Assembly: GCA_016841725.1 (NCBI GenBank)
Contig: JAENYP010000009.1
Coordinates: forward strand, 86,789 to 150,788
DNA from: Thermincola carboxydiphila
GTDB lineage: Bacteria; Bacillota; Thermincolia; Thermincolales; UBA2595
Direction: 5' to 3'
Length of the DNA: 64,000 bases
Within the stretch, counting starts at the first letter, position 1, and each line of letters begins with the position of its first letter. The translations under genes and the position numbers were made by a program. Positions 22,701 through 30,225 of the stretch are shown one piece after another. The notes under the pieces are model-generated. The model did not search any database. It saw only the letters and a list, made by a program, of their open reading frames with translations, and was not told the DNA's origin.

Positions 22701-23519
22701 CCTGTTTATAACATTGGAATCACAGCTATCAGAGAGGACGGTTCGGAGCGTGAGTTAACCGAGTTTGCCTCACCGCTAAGAATCCAACTGCCTTATGCCC
22801 TCCGGCCCGGAGAGAATCTGGAACAGGTTACGGTATTCTGCCTGGATCCGGACGGCAGCCTGGAAAACATGGCTGGCACATACACGGGCGGTGGGATATG
22901 GTTTACCACAAATCACCTCAGCTATTTCCTGGCCAGGTTCAATGAGGTGACCTTCAGTGACGTACCTGATTCTGCCTGGTACAGTACGGAAGCAGAGGCG
23001 CTGGCGGCCAAAGGTATCATTAACGGGATGGGGAACGGTCTGTTCCGGCCTGAAGGGAATGTTACCAGGGCTCAGTTTGCCGCCATGCTGGCCCGCCTGC
23101 TGAAACTGAAACTTGACCCCGACACCGGCAGGTTTAAGGATGTTACTGCAGGTGCCTGGTATGCCGGGTCCGTAAATGCCTGTGCCGCCGCTGGAATCGT
23201 TAATGGCAGCAGTGACGGGATCTTTGCCCCCGACGCCCGCATTTCCCGTCAGGATATGGCGGTAATGCTGGGGCGGGCCCTGGAATATGTCAACGGATAC
23301 CGGACAGCGGAACAGGATGCCAACCAGGTCTTATTCGCTGACCGGGGTAAGATCGCCCCTTATGCCCTGAATCAGGTTGGAGCCGCGGTAAAACACGGGA
23401 TAATCAGCGGCAAGCCCGGTAATGTTTTTGACCCACAGGGAACTGCCACCAGGGCTGAAGCTGCCAGAGTATTTTATGTCCTGTATGGAATGCGGAAAGG
23501 TTTTGCAGGTTGTGGATAA
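16794..23519 (+). CDS. Giant SLH-domain surface protein
   Basis: An exported protein of about 2241 aa. The N-terminus has a long basic region and a hydrophobic stretch (VLTMSLVAAMMFNLMAPAIA), consistent with a signal peptide. The middle is beta-rich, with a Ser/Gly-rich linker at about residues 745-770, a fibronectin/Ig-like zone (about 1200-1650) and a cadherin-like module near 1770-1850 (FTDPNGDPMTY). Three SLH repeats close the protein (about 2050-2235; FSDVPDSAWYSTEAEALAAK, FKDVTAGAWYAGSVNACAAA, and a third ending TRAEAARVFYVLYG), which bind secondary cell-wall polymer. The ATG at 16794 is chosen; GTG codons at 16782 and 16788 are in frame, and the AAAGGGG site at 16776-16782 would also suit 16788. 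It follows the giant Ig-like protein by a few bases and could anchor it to the cell wall. Confidence 0.88.
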   Translation: MKNKSSKACFGKSFKAYFKNGFKKVLTMSLVAAMMFNLMAPAIAEAVEGPEILNVQNRFVQLMVNKENGGFVVKTVEGSLARKSDQNKNLLYQGENYDTSFATFRIDGKDYIFGNNYGFLGLGGQFITPPVNDGLANDSVWKVGDIEIEQKLEVVNDVSSPYIGNVVIKYNVTNKGSSAADIGARIMLDTMLGSNDGAPFELGDDISSRIEAEQRLTGTDVPNFWKAYDSFDAPGVIAYGFNAGWQGSSKPDEFVMAHWNNLAATKWDCAVNPLVNFATIDNDYGTADSAAAMYWDPASLAVGQTVSFETVYGVMTGNEDALTAGFDINVMAPREIELTADANDYENDGLFDIQLEIDNTLAAAEDLTMLTAQLQLEDGLVLAPGEESVAYINELPANDTQIIRWQVKAETQNNYSIRKFKVDVTRSGYSPVAETGFIILPGKRGAPPDIQFNVIGPEKIYYEGEKIISIEGIGLDNYRDKGHWDLYMEPVDNNDPAKVTQIPDDNVFLSTDYSQMTVIVNDDLDLGEHLLYFNWTEDAAFPKDTRQELPYDVMVTNDERDRSDRYGILCVVKNSGNDYELQAYRSEDALADAALGDKLLMELRGVAKKVDPTSNNFVIDTSLEPVIINGIVSYSGDLMNVNDENGTITVSGNGPIQVIGALTFWKWEFEIPFTDGEDYVLTEELQAGESPIQVDLLGLGSLLQGIGGFVMDLDYGVFRRIEKSGEKYNAISFGGRMSLPIFPGSISTSSDNSNSGSSGGTGGASGGTSDGSSTDTNSGIPVMGGITADVDDVLFGERQNKDPGFIGIDVTTSIAMPDNAFGGLIQNGFSASVMINTIDNIYSVQFGVQVQIIQCSGELTLMLHEGKYPVPDTLLVSGGGDPGIPVVPGIFYITNIGGGYSDLYDSIFGDSYLLPLTLHLSAGASLFDVLDINAEMEMAMTHFSISGDAQLFGIIPIMEDLTLYMSWVDGFYTQIRGTIYLYQGFIEGSACITITDDFVEGWARVALQIPNYIPIVGGFNIAGAEVGIGTIKVWGKVFFLGLQIGVIYYWETNDVEVVTGEDADQIAAVVASSLGDFETFDRNGRKVHAYLGTNTVTIASTGPGIRDVLPRSGGVLASAPTITSNSDRTEHTLTLNGMYGAFIKTEYFDSKPSVTVTKPDGSNYNLVDADVTGDYQNANMRTQIIPADYEAGTTEKKYIIISIPPSEMADGDWTVSATAPIEVSLTEVGALPTLTGAEATLNPNPVTGDTVTVNWKAENAGSALVDIYLCKDAESDSGTPLNEGLTTNSSGQGSCTAELPATLASGQYYIRTVMKQGDSSYEFEYAENTATGGTAFDYVNSNQPQPPAGVTAQAFGSGYLSADVSYINSGDIDGYMVDVLDDGGNPVTTFNEEYFGVDDTIIVGGWTTSTPMDFSTDPPTELAPISVGLEPGHSYRVRVRAYKNIAVPGEGEFKLLSAPAASGTVFLPVPDPAEITVTYGDGFTDSVDDAGYPVKLTNGAATKLHFAADMDVEATLMVNGSYYGEFSGQEWDAAIPLEDGNHVIKVIAYNDNNDNTVLTVPVTVDTTPPHLMVSSPVKGGVYEGGKVTLKAAVEVGAQYTITVDGNPVVSDDPLTGAISADGLLEYTVPVTGSQLVHNISVSATDEAGNTSTYNAPVLNGAMGALDQAFIRAAEISDDQLTIKEGDTVQLELIGSDAGNEEFVLNSPQTDWTVLEGSGNVSVTPDGEVTGITSGTAVVLGSFSIAADYSFADALVVEVTPGGNLPPAAGGSQSFDVRVNSPAAINLDKIFTDPNGDPMTYSASLGTVTGSTWEYTPTSTGIVTVYITAADSYGAATVSTLTLNVYKKGDHDNIPTVMKGLSPENVDSLISDAIGKGTGKLIIDAVIPSAPNLQMRLPADLLKRAGEAGLNPIVIKTALGEISFDTDAFDIDALNTGAPDVSDVKFIQLDFGRVSPLELSVAAQQETGNRPVYNIGITAIREDGSERELTEFASPLRIQLPYALRPGENLEQVTVFCLDPDGSLENMAGTYTGGGIWFTTNHLSYFLARFNEVTFSDVPDSAWYSTEAEALAAKGIINGMGNGLFRPEGNVTRAQFAAMLARLLKLKLDPDTGRFKDVTAGAWYAGSVNACAAAGIVNGSSDGIFAPDARISRQDMAVMLGRALEYVNGYRTAEQDANQVLFADRGKIAPYALNQVGAAVKHGIISGKPGNVFDPQGTATRAEAARVFYVLYGMRKGFAGCG

Positions 23520-23616
23520 CTTATGTCAAAAAAGGTAAATATGCGGATGAATTTTACCGATTCTGTAATAGCTGTGCTTAGGGTTTAGTATAACACCGGA
23601 AAAAATAAAAAAAGTA

Positions 23617-23645
23617 TTGACTGGTGAAACTAACCATGCTAGAAT
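23617..23645 (+). promoter_or_regulatory. Sigma-A promoter of the amt1-glnB1 transcript
   Basis: TTGACT (23617-23622), a 17-nt spacer and TAGAAT (23640-23645). It lies just upstream of the first ANTAR-type leader, so a transcript from it would carry both leader elements. Confidence 0.7.
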
Positions 23646-23663
23646 TAATCCAAATTAAATATC

Positions 23664-23735
23664 TGATACGTTGATGTATCTGTTAGCAATGACGCTTTTT
23701 GGAAAGGGGTACTTTCTATAAAAGCGTTTTTTATT
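23664..23735 (+). promoter_or_regulatory. ANTAR-type antiterminator leader 1 of amt1
   Basis: Hairpin P1 is GATAC-GTTGAT-GTATC (23665-23680); hairpin P2 is AGC-AATGAC-GCT (23685-23696). Both have six-base loops with G at position 4; P2 also has the usual A at position 1, whereas P1 has G there. The 3' side of P2 is reused in a terminator: ACGCTTTT (23692-23699) pairs perfectly with AAAAGCGT (23720-23727), then a T-run. This mutually exclusive P2/terminator layout is the known design of ANTAR-controlled leaders. Binding by the regulator encoded at 27833 is inferred. Confidence 0.78.
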
Positions 23736-23748
23736 TTGGATTTTCATG

Positions 23749-23835
23749 CCCCAAAATTCTTTGAAGTGTTTTTGGGTTGAGCAAAGATGCTCTCTGTAGG
23801 GAATTGGCGCCGATTCCTGAAGGAGAGCATTTTTG
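23749..23835 (+). promoter_or_regulatory. ANTAR-type antiterminator leader 2 of amt1 (tandem)
   Basis: A second unit follows the first. P2 is GAGC-AAAGAT-GCTC (23779-23792), loop with A1 and G4. Its 3' side overlaps a terminator whose stem ATGCTCTC (23787-23794) pairs with GAGAGCAT (23823-23830), extended by an inner GGGAAT/ATTCCT stem and followed by TTTTT. Upstream a CCCAAAA/TTTTGGG hairpin (23750-23776) stands where P1 is expected but has no six-base loop. Confidence 0.7.
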
Positions 23836-23870
23836 TTTGATCTGATAAATTTTTGTTAGGGGTGACGCCG

Positions 23871-25259
23871 ATGAAGACTTCAAAATTAATTCTAACTTTA
23901 ACAATGCTGTTAGTATTTGCTCTGCCTGGTATGTCCTGGGCTGCCGAAGCCCCGGCGGTTGATACCGGGGATACCACATTTATTTTGATATCTGCAGCCA
24001 TGGTTTTGTTAATGACTCCCGGTCTGGCTCTTTTTTACGGAGGTATGGTGCGTAAAAAGAATGTTTTAGGTACTACAATGCAAAGTGTTATTGCCATGGC
24101 TCTGATTTCTGTGCAATGGGTCTTTATAGGATACACTTTGGCTTTTGGGCCTGACATAGGCGGACTTATCGGTGGATTGGACTGGTTTGGCCTAAAGAGT
24201 GTTGGGCTGGCTCCAAATCCGGACTATGCGGCAACTATTCCCGCCCAGTTATTTATGGCCTTTCAGATGATGTTTGCCATCATTACTCCGGCTCTTATAT
24301 CCGGTGCTATTGCCGAAAGGATGAAATTTCCGGCCTACCTTGCTTTTATTCTGCTTTGGGCAACCCTGGTTTATGATCCGGTGGCTCACTGGGTATGGGG
24401 TGTGGGTGGCTGGATCCGCAGCCTGGGCGCCCTTGATTTTGCCGGTGGTACTGTAGTGCATATAATTTCCGGGGTATCTGCCTTGGTGGCTGCCTTGGTA
24501 CTTGGAAAGCGTAAAAACCGCGCCAGTGAACCTACCTTACCACATAACATACCAATGGTAGTTTTGGGTGCAGCTTTACTCTGGTTTGGCTGGTTTGGTT
24601 TTAATGCCGGAAGCGCCCTGGGCGCTACCGGGATCGCCGTGGCTGCTTTTGTAAACACAAATACGGCTGCCGCCGCTGCTGCTTTGGCCTGGCTGTTAGT
24701 AGAATGGAGGCATCATGGCAAACCTACCGTGCTTGGTCTGGTCAGCGGCGCTATAGCCGGTCTGGTTGCCATTACCCCGGCTGCCGGTTTTGTTACCCCA
24801 ATGGCTGCAATTATAATTGGCTTAATTTCCGGAGTTTTGTGTTACTTCATGATTGCTGTAGTCAAAGGCAAGCTTGGTTATGACGATTCTCTTGACGCCT
24901 TTGGGATCCACGGTATTGGTGGTACTTGGGGGGCTATTGCAACAGGCTTTTTCGCTACCACTGCAGTTAATCCGGGGGGCGCTAACGGCCTTTTTTACGG
25001 GAATCCTTCCCTGGTAATCAAGCAAATCATTGCTGTAATAGTTACTTACTTGTTCGCCGCAATTGGCACCTTTATAATTCTGAAAGCGATTGGTCTGGTA
25101 TTTGAACTCAGGGTATCCCCTGAGGAGGAAGAAGCAGGTTTGGATATCACCCAGCATGGCGAGGATGCATATCGGGATTTTGCCACAGGCGGATCAGCAA
25201 TCAGAAGCCCAAAAGTATCAGGCCATACTCCGGTGATTGAAGCAAAGTCTATTAATTAG
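23871..25259 (+). CDS. amt: Ammonium transporter Amt (first copy)
   Basis: A 462-aa Amt/MEP/Rh channel for ammonium uptake. It has an N-terminal signal peptide (cleavage near GMSWAA) and eleven predicted membrane helices. Signature features include the pore histidine pair (VAHWVWGVGGW and FGIHGIGGTWG) and the family motif near MTPGLALFYGGMVRKKN. The ATG at 23871 is preferred because GGGGTGA lies 7 nt upstream; an in-frame TTG at 23853 has no ribosome binding site. It is followed 12 nt later by glnB1, the usual Amt-PII pairing, in which PII blocks the channel when nitrogen is plentiful. Expression probably passes through two tandem ANTAR-type terminators upstream. Confidence 0.95.
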   Translation: MKTSKLILTLTMLLVFALPGMSWAAEAPAVDTGDTTFILISAAMVLLMTPGLALFYGGMVRKKNVLGTTMQSVIAMALISVQWVFIGYTLAFGPDIGGLIGGLDWFGLKSVGLAPNPDYAATIPAQLFMAFQMMFAIITPALISGAIAERMKFPAYLAFILLWATLVYDPVAHWVWGVGGWIRSLGALDFAGGTVVHIISGVSALVAALVLGKRKNRASEPTLPHNIPMVVLGAALLWFGWFGFNAGSALGATGIAVAAFVNTNTAAAAAALAWLLVEWRHHGKPTVLGLVSGAIAGLVAITPAAGFVTPMAAIIIGLISGVLCYFMIAVVKGKLGYDDSLDAFGIHGIGGTWGAIATGFFATTAVNPGGANGLFYGNPSLVIKQIIAVIVTYLFAAIGTFIILKAIGLVFELRVSPEEEEAGLDITQHGEDAYRDFATGGSAIRSPKVSGHTPVIEAKSIN

Positions 25260-25610
<351 letters not shown>

Positions 25611-25613
25611 ATA

Positions 25614-25684
25614 ACCAATACATTGGCTGAGCAGTGGCGCTCTCTTATAGGGGAAACGGCGTCTTCCCTTTTGGAGAGCGCTTT
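25614..25684 (+). promoter_or_regulatory. ANTAR-type antiterminator leader of amt2
   Basis: P2 is GAGC-AGTGGC-GCTC (25629-25642), loop A1/G4. The terminator stem GCGCTCTC (25637-25644) pairs perfectly with GAGAGCGC (25674-25681) and is followed by TTTCCGTTT, a weak T-run. The P1 position holds ACCAAT/ATTGGC (25614-25627), whose loop ATACAT has A1 but no G4. No promoter is seen between glnB1 and this element, so it probably controls read-through from amt1-glnB1. Confidence 0.7.
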
Positions 25685-25724
25685 CCGTTTGTCATATAAT
25701 CAATCAACCAAGGAGGAGATCTTA

Positions 25725-27080
25725 ATGTTTGACAGGTTATTACGTATTTCTCTTATTACTATAGTGTTAGTACTGCTTAGCACCGGGGTGGTGTGGGCTG
25801 CAGACGGACCTACAGCCGAATCCAATGCCATCGCTATTGATACTGTCTGGCTGATAGTGGCAGCTGTATTGGTATTTCTGATGCAGGCCGGTTTTGCCAT
25901 GGTTGAAACCGGATTTACCAGGTCAAAAAATGCCGGAAATATTATCATGAAAAACACAATGGATTTTGCGGTTGGCTCATTAATTTACTGGCTGATTGGG
26001 TTTGGGCTGATGTTTGGGGTGGATTCTATGGGCTTGATTGGAAGTACCGGTTTTGCAATGAATGGAACCTTTGAACATCTGGGCCTTACGGTTCCCATTC
26101 CGGCGTTCCTGATTTTCCAGACTGTTTTTGCCGCTGCTACTGCTACAATTGTATCAGGAGCCATGGCGGAAAGAACGAAGTTCTCTTCTTATTTTATTTA
26201 CAGTATAGTAATTACCGCATTTATCTATCCGGTTGTAGGCCACTGGGCCTGGGGTGGCGGCTGGTTATCAAAAATCGGTTATATCGATTTTGCCGGTTCT
26301 TCAGTAGTCCATTCTGTAGGCGGCTGGGCAGCTCTTGTGGGAGCATCAATCCTGGGCCCGCGTATTGGTAAGTATGGCAAGGATGGGAAAGTGAATGCTA
26401 TTCCGGGACACAGCATTACTTTAGGAGCTTTGGGTGTATTTATCCTGTGGTTTGGTTGGTTCGGGTTTAACCCTGGCAGCACCCTGTCCGGGACAACTCC
26501 TGATATTGCGTATATTGCCGTTACCACGAACCTGTCCGGGTCAGCTGCTGCTGTATTAACAATGATCCTAACCTGGTTAAAATATGGTAAGCCTGATGTC
26601 AGTTTGACCCTCAACGGGGCCTTAGGCGGTCTGGTGGCTATTACGGCCGGTTGTCAGGCTGTAAGCCCTATTGGAGCTGTTATCATCGGCGCTCTGGCAG
26701 GGATTCTGCTGGTGTTTTCCATAGAGTTTATTGACAGAGTGCTAAAAGTTGATGACCCTGTTGGAGCGGTTACCATACATGGGGTTTGTGGCGCTTTTGG
26801 AACCATCATGGTAGGTTTCTTCGCTCAAGACGGAGGCCTATTTTATGGGGGCGGTATTTCCCAGTTACTTATCCAGCTAATTGGTGTTGGCGCTATCTTC
26901 ATCTGGACAACAGCTGCTGCATTTATCCTGTTTAAAGGTATTAAGGCTACTGCCGGACTACGGGTTACCCCTCAAGAGGAGGAAGAAGGTTTGGATATTG
27001 GTGAACACGGAATATCTGCTTATGGTGATTTTGTCATCCGGACTGCCTCAAAAAAATCTGTACCTCACCCGGGAGCCTAA
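25725..27080 (+). CDS. amt: Ammonium transporter Amt (second copy)
   Basis: A 451-aa second ammonium channel, clearly paralogous to but diverged from the first. It has a signal peptide (cleavage near VVWAAD), the MQAGFAMVETGFTRSKN motif of the Amt family and the two pore histidines (VGHWAWGGGWL and TIHGVCGAFG). The reading frame is open upstream to 25623, but ATG 25725 is the start because AAGGAGGAG lies 7-9 nt before it and the upstream stretch is the leader RNA hairpin. Unlike amt1 it is not followed directly by a PII gene in the same unit: a terminator and a new promoter come before glnB2. Confidence 0.95.
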   Translation: MFDRLLRISLITIVLVLLSTGVVWAADGPTAESNAIAIDTVWLIVAAVLVFLMQAGFAMVETGFTRSKNAGNIIMKNTMDFAVGSLIYWLIGFGLMFGVDSMGLIGSTGFAMNGTFEHLGLTVPIPAFLIFQTVFAAATATIVSGAMAERTKFSSYFIYSIVITAFIYPVVGHWAWGGGWLSKIGYIDFAGSSVVHSVGGWAALVGASILGPRIGKYGKDGKVNAIPGHSITLGALGVFILWFGWFGFNPGSTLSGTTPDIAYIAVTTNLSGSAAAVLTMILTWLKYGKPDVSLTLNGALGGLVAITAGCQAVSPIGAVIIGALAGILLVFSIEFIDRVLKVDDPVGAVTIHGVCGAFGTIMVGFFAQDGGLFYGGGISQLLIQLIGVGAIFIWTTAAAFILFKGIKATAGLRVTPQEEEEGLDIGEHGISAYGDFVIRTASKKSVPHPGA

Positions 27081-27140
27081 AATTTTATGGAAATGAGGTA
27101 GAAACATGAATGGGTGATACAACATAGGAATATGGGATTT

Positions 27141-27168
27141 CAGGCCCTGAGGGGCCTGGATTTTTTTA
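27141..27168 (+). terminator. Intrinsic terminator after amt2
   Basis: CAGGCCC (27141-27147) pairs with GGGCCTG (27152-27158), then GATTTTTTT. It ends the amt1-glnB1-amt2 transcript before a fresh promoter for glnB2. Confidence 0.85.
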
Positions 27169-27183
27169 TCTAGAAAATTAGTG

Positions 27184-27213
27184 TTGACCGGCCTGAAATT
27201 TTTAACGTATAAT
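27184..27213 (+). promoter_or_regulatory. Sigma-A promoter of glnB2
   Basis: TTGACC (27184-27189), 18-nt spacer, TATAAT (27208-27213). The short leader that follows has no terminator hairpin, so glnB2 appears not to be under ANTAR attenuation. Confidence 0.7.
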
Positions 27214-27249
27214 ACGTAGTAAGAAAAGTCAACCAATGGGCTGAGATGA

Positions 27250-27600
<351 letters not shown>

Positions 27601-27658
27601 CCCTAATTAAATATAACAGAGTAATTAATACCGGCAAAGATAATGAATAAATTTGATG

Positions 27659-27686
27659 TTGCAATCTTGAAAAATTCTGCTATAAT
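27659..27686 (+). promoter_or_regulatory. Promoter of the ANTAR regulator gene
   Basis: TTGCAA (27659-27664), 16-nt spacer, TATAAT (27681-27686), about 40 nt before the leader hairpins. Confidence 0.6.
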
Positions 27687-27725
27687 ATTTATATAGAAAA
27701 TATATCATTCAAATACAATCAAATA

Positions 27726-27806
27726 TTTGATACAGCGAAGTATCAAAATGTGGCGAGGAAGCCCTCTGAATTTTAAGCGAAAAGCTTTTAATTCGAGGGC
27801 TTTTTT
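27726..27806 (+). promoter_or_regulatory. ANTAR-type antiterminator leader of the regulator gene itself
   Basis: P1 is an 8-bp perfect stem TTTGATAC/GTATCAAA with loop AGCGAA (A1, G4; 27726-27747). P2 is GGC-GAGGAA-GCC (27752-27763) with G4 but G at position 1. The terminator stem AGCCCTC (27760-27766) pairs with GAGGGCT (27795-27801), extended by a GAATT..AAGC/GCTT..AATTC inner stem and followed by TTTTTT. This predicts that the regulator relieves termination of its own message. Confidence 0.78.
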
Positions 27807-27832
27807 ATATTATATAGGAAGGAGGGATTGCT

Positions 27833-28414
27833 TTGGGGGAAGCAAGGGTGGTCATAGCAGACCCGGATGCCCAGTCGCGAAAAGCGCTTAAATCGATACT
27901 GCAGCAGGCTGGACATCTGGTTACCGGAGAGGCGGAAGACGGTTTAACGGCCCTGAAGCTGATAAGGACCAGACAGCCTGACCTGGTAATTTTAGATGCC
28001 AGAATGGCTGTCATGGATGGCTCCGAATTTGCTTATATAGTTGAAGAAGACGGTTTGGCTCCGATAATATTGTTGACTTCCGGAGATCAGTTTGCTATAC
28101 AAAAAGAGACTGATGAGCAGCAGCTCTTCGCTTATGCTATAAAGCCGGTTACCGAGCAGAGCCTGCTTCCCGTTATTGACATCGTGATCAAGAACTACAC
28201 GAGAATTAGAAATCTTGAACAGGAGGTATCAAGGCTCAAGGATGTTATTGCAACCAGGAAACTGGTTGAAAAGGCCAAGGGAATTCTGATGGATAGTTAT
28301 AAAATGACCGAAAACGAGGCCTTCAAGAAGATACAGAAACAGAGTATGAACAAGCGTGTTTCAATGAAATCTGTGGCCAAGGCAATCATTCTGGCTCATG
28401 AAATAAACATGTAA
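27833..28414 (+). CDS. Receiver-ANTAR response regulator (RNA-binding antiterminator)
   Basis: A 193-aa two-domain protein. Residues 1-120 form a receiver domain with the acidic start VIADPD, the phospho-acceptor site in VILDARM (about residue 54) and the AIKPV lysine. A coiled linker (about 122-140) leads to an ANTAR domain (about 138-193; TRKLVEKAKGILMDSYKMTE, then FKKIQKQSMNKR). ANTAR proteins dimerise when activated and bind two tandem RNA hairpins with A1/G4 six-base loops, blocking a terminator. Six such leaders lie in this window on nitrogen genes, including its own. It is similar in type to the NitR antiterminator described next to clostridial glnA (from memory). The start is TTG with AAGGAGG 7 nt upstream. 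No sensor kinase gene is in the window. Confidence 0.92.
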   Translation: MGEARVVIADPDAQSRKALKSILQQAGHLVTGEAEDGLTALKLIRTRQPDLVILDARMAVMDGSEFAYIVEEDGLAPIILLTSGDQFAIQKETDEQQLFAYAIKPVTEQSLLPVIDIVIKNYTRIRNLEQEVSRLKDVIATRKLVEKAKGILMDSYKMTENEAFKKIQKQSMNKRVSMKSVAKAIILAHEINM

Positions 28415-28474
28415 GAAATCATACTGGATATCTTGAAATGATAAGTAACAGGCAATTGAAAAAAGAATATTCGG

Positions 28475-28562
28475 GGGTACAAGGTTGTATCCACATCAAC
28501 AGCAATGACGCTTCGAAATCAAGGTTTTTTCATACCTTTATTTTGGGCGTTTAATTTTTTCT
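28475..28562 (+). promoter_or_regulatory. ANTAR-type antiterminator leader of glnA1
   Basis: P1 is GGGTAC-AAGGTT-GTATCC (28475-28492, one G-U pair, loop A1/G4). P2 is AGC-AATGAC-GCT (28501-28512, loop A1/G4), identical to P2 of amt1 leader 1. The terminator pairs ACGCTT (28508-28513) with GGGCGT (28545-28550) around an inner AAGGT/ACCTT hairpin and ends in TTAATTTTTT. No clear promoter lies between the regulator gene and this element, so it may act on read-through. Confidence 0.75.
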
Positions 28563-28597
28563 CCGAAAAATAAAATTTCTGAAAGGTGTGTGTTTAC

Positions 28598-29920
28598 ATG
28601 GATAAGAAACAAGTATTGGAAAAAGCAAGAGAAATGAATGTAAAGTTCGTCCGCTTGCAGTTTACCGACATTTACGGTGTGATGAAAAACATGGCCATTA
28701 CTGTTGAACAGTTGGAAAAGGCCCTTGACGGTGAATTAATGTTTGACGGTTCCTCTATCGAAGGCTTTACCCGGATTGAAGAATCTGACATGTACCTGAG
28801 ACCTGACCCGGATACCTTTCTGGTTTTTCCCTGGAGGCCTAAAGATGGCTCGGTGGCCAGGCTGATCTGTGATGTTTATATGCCGGACGGAACTCCCTTT
28901 GAAGGTGACCCCCGTTATGTCCTTAAAAAGGCTCTTAAAGAAGCGGCTGATATGGGTTACTCCATGTATGTAGGCCCTGAGGCTGAGTTTTTCCTCTTCC
29001 TGGTTGATGAACATGGCAGGCCTACTACGATTACCCATGATACTGCCGGTTACTTTGACCTAACTCCTGTGGACCTGGGTGAAAACGCCCGCCGTGACAT
29101 GGTGCTAAATCTGGAGCAGATGGGATTCGAAATTGAGGCTTCACACCACGAGGTGGCCCAGGGTCAGCATGAAATTGATTTTAAATATGCCGATGCCCTC
29201 GATGTTGCTGACAAAGTAATGACTTTTAAGCTGGTTGTAAGGACAATCGCTCAGCGCCACGGGCTGCATGCCACCTTTATGCCCAAACCGATATTCGGGA
29301 TTAACGGTTCCGGGATGCATATAAACCAGTCACTCTTCAAAAACGGCACCAACGCCTTTTATGACCCCAATGGCATGAAGAAACTCAGTGAGGAAGCTTA
29401 CTACTATATCGGGGGATTATTAAAACATGCCCGCTCCTTTGCAGCCCTTACCAATCCGACAGTTAACTCATACAAAAGGCTGGTTCCCGGATATGAAGCT
29501 CCTGTTTACCTGGCCTGGTCAGCAGCTAACAGAAGCGCCCTGGTACGAATCCCTGCCAAGCGCGGCGCCAGTACCCGTGTTGAGCTGAGAAACCCGGACC
29601 CGTCCTGCAATCCGTACCTTGCTATAGCTGCCGCCCTTACTGCCGGTTTAGACGGTATCAAGAACAAGATCAGTCCCCCTGCGGAAATGGCTGCTAACAT
29701 ATACAATATGACCGCCGCAGAAAGGGAGTCTGCCGGAATCCGGAGCCTGCCGGGCAGCCTGGCGGAAGCAGTGAAGGAACTGAAACATAACGAGGTCATG
29801 AAAAAAATGCTTGGAGAACATGTGTTTAACAAGTTTATACAGGGCAAACAGATGGAATGGGATGATTACAGGACAAGAGTCAGCCAGTGGGAGATCGACT
29901 CCTATTTGAGCACATATTAA
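28598..29920 (+). CDS. glnA: Glutamine synthetase type I (first copy)
   Basis: A 440-aa GSI-alpha type glutamine synthetase, which makes glutamine from glutamate, ammonium and ATP as a dodecamer. Motifs: FDGSSIEGF near residue 52, GPEAEFFLF near 127, the ATP/metal motif [16 protein letters not shown] near 230-245 and [19 protein letters not shown] near 290-308. The arginine after GSSIEGF (FTRIEES) corresponds to the residue that mediates glutamine feedback in the Bacillus enzyme. The adenylylation-type insertion of GSI-beta is absent. ATG 28598 is chosen, with AAAGGTG upstream; the GTG at 28586 overlaps that site. Likely controlled by the ANTAR leader upstream. Very close in sequence to the second copy at 40400. 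Confidence 0.96.
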   Translation: MDKKQVLEKAREMNVKFVRLQFTDIYGVMKNMAITVEQLEKALDGELMFDGSSIEGFTRIEESDMYLRPDPDTFLVFPWRPKDGSVARLICDVYMPDGTPFEGDPRYVLKKALKEAADMGYSMYVGPEAEFFLFLVDEHGRPTTITHDTAGYFDLTPVDLGENARRDMVLNLEQMGFEIEASHHEVAQGQHEIDFKYADALDVADKVMTFKLVVRTIAQRHGLHATFMPKPIFGINGSGMHINQSLFKNGTNAFYDPNGMKKLSEEAYYYIGGLLKHARSFAALTNPTVNSYKRLVPGYEAPVYLAWSAANRSALVRIPAKRGASTRVELRNPDPSCNPYLAIAAALTAGLDGIKNKISPPAEMAANIYNMTAAERESAGIRSLPGSLAEAVKELKHNEVMKKMLGEHVFNKFIQGKQMEWDDYRTRVSQWEIDSYLSTY

Positions 29921-29994
29921 TTACGGCTTGTCAGCATAAGTCTTTTGTGCCTTTTAGATTATTGCAAACCTCCTTTTAATTAATTGCTTATTAG

Positions 29995-30117
29995 GATGAG
30001 GGTAGATGTGTTCTGGAAGGCGGAGTCTGTCGTCCGTCCGGCCAGCGACCGCGAAGCGGGAGCTGTTGCCGGCGGAGATGTAGCCCGCCGGAAGAATACA
30101 TCTGCCCTCATCTTTTT
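29995..30117 (+). ncRNA. Candidate structured RNA or palindromic element downstream of glnA1
   Basis: Positions 29995-30014 pair along their full 20 nt (two G-U) with 30093-30112, followed by TTTTT. Inside, GGCGG/CCGCC, GTCT/AGAT and a tight hairpin at 30038-30072 (CCGGC/GCCGG, CAGC/GCTG, a tandem G-A pair, CCGC/GCGG, loop GAA) make one long rod of about 118 nt. It starts 75 nt after the glnA1 stop and could serve as its terminator, but it is far larger than a normal one. It may be a separate small RNA or a palindromic mobile element. No known ribozyme or riboswitch core was recognised. Confidence 0.5.
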
Positions 30118-30128
30118 ATACAAATATA

Positions 30129-30189
30129 TTGACGCTGAGGTTTGTCGGTTTTATAATTATTTATGGGTATAATTTGCATGCTGTGCAAA
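30129..30189 (+). promoter_or_regulatory. Promoter and operator of the TetR-RND operon
   Basis: TTGACG (30129-30134), 17-nt spacer and TATAAT (30152-30157). Downstream, TTTGCA-TGCTG-TGCAAA (30173-30189) is an inverted repeat at roughly +10 to +26 that would suit an autoregulatory TetR dimer. Confidence 0.65.
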
Positions 30190-30225
30190 AATACATAGAA
30201 TGCAAAAATGAGGAGGAGGGTTTGG

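Noticed and set aside
23749..23850. Ammonium or glutamine riboswitch upstream of amt1
   Set aside because: No glutamine riboswitch consensus was seen; the A1/G4 hairpin overlapping a terminator fits the ANTAR type better.
29984..30172. Open reading frame of about 62 aa behind glnA1
   Set aside because: It has no ribosome binding site, no family resemblance, and coincides with the long self-complementary structure, which explains its composition.
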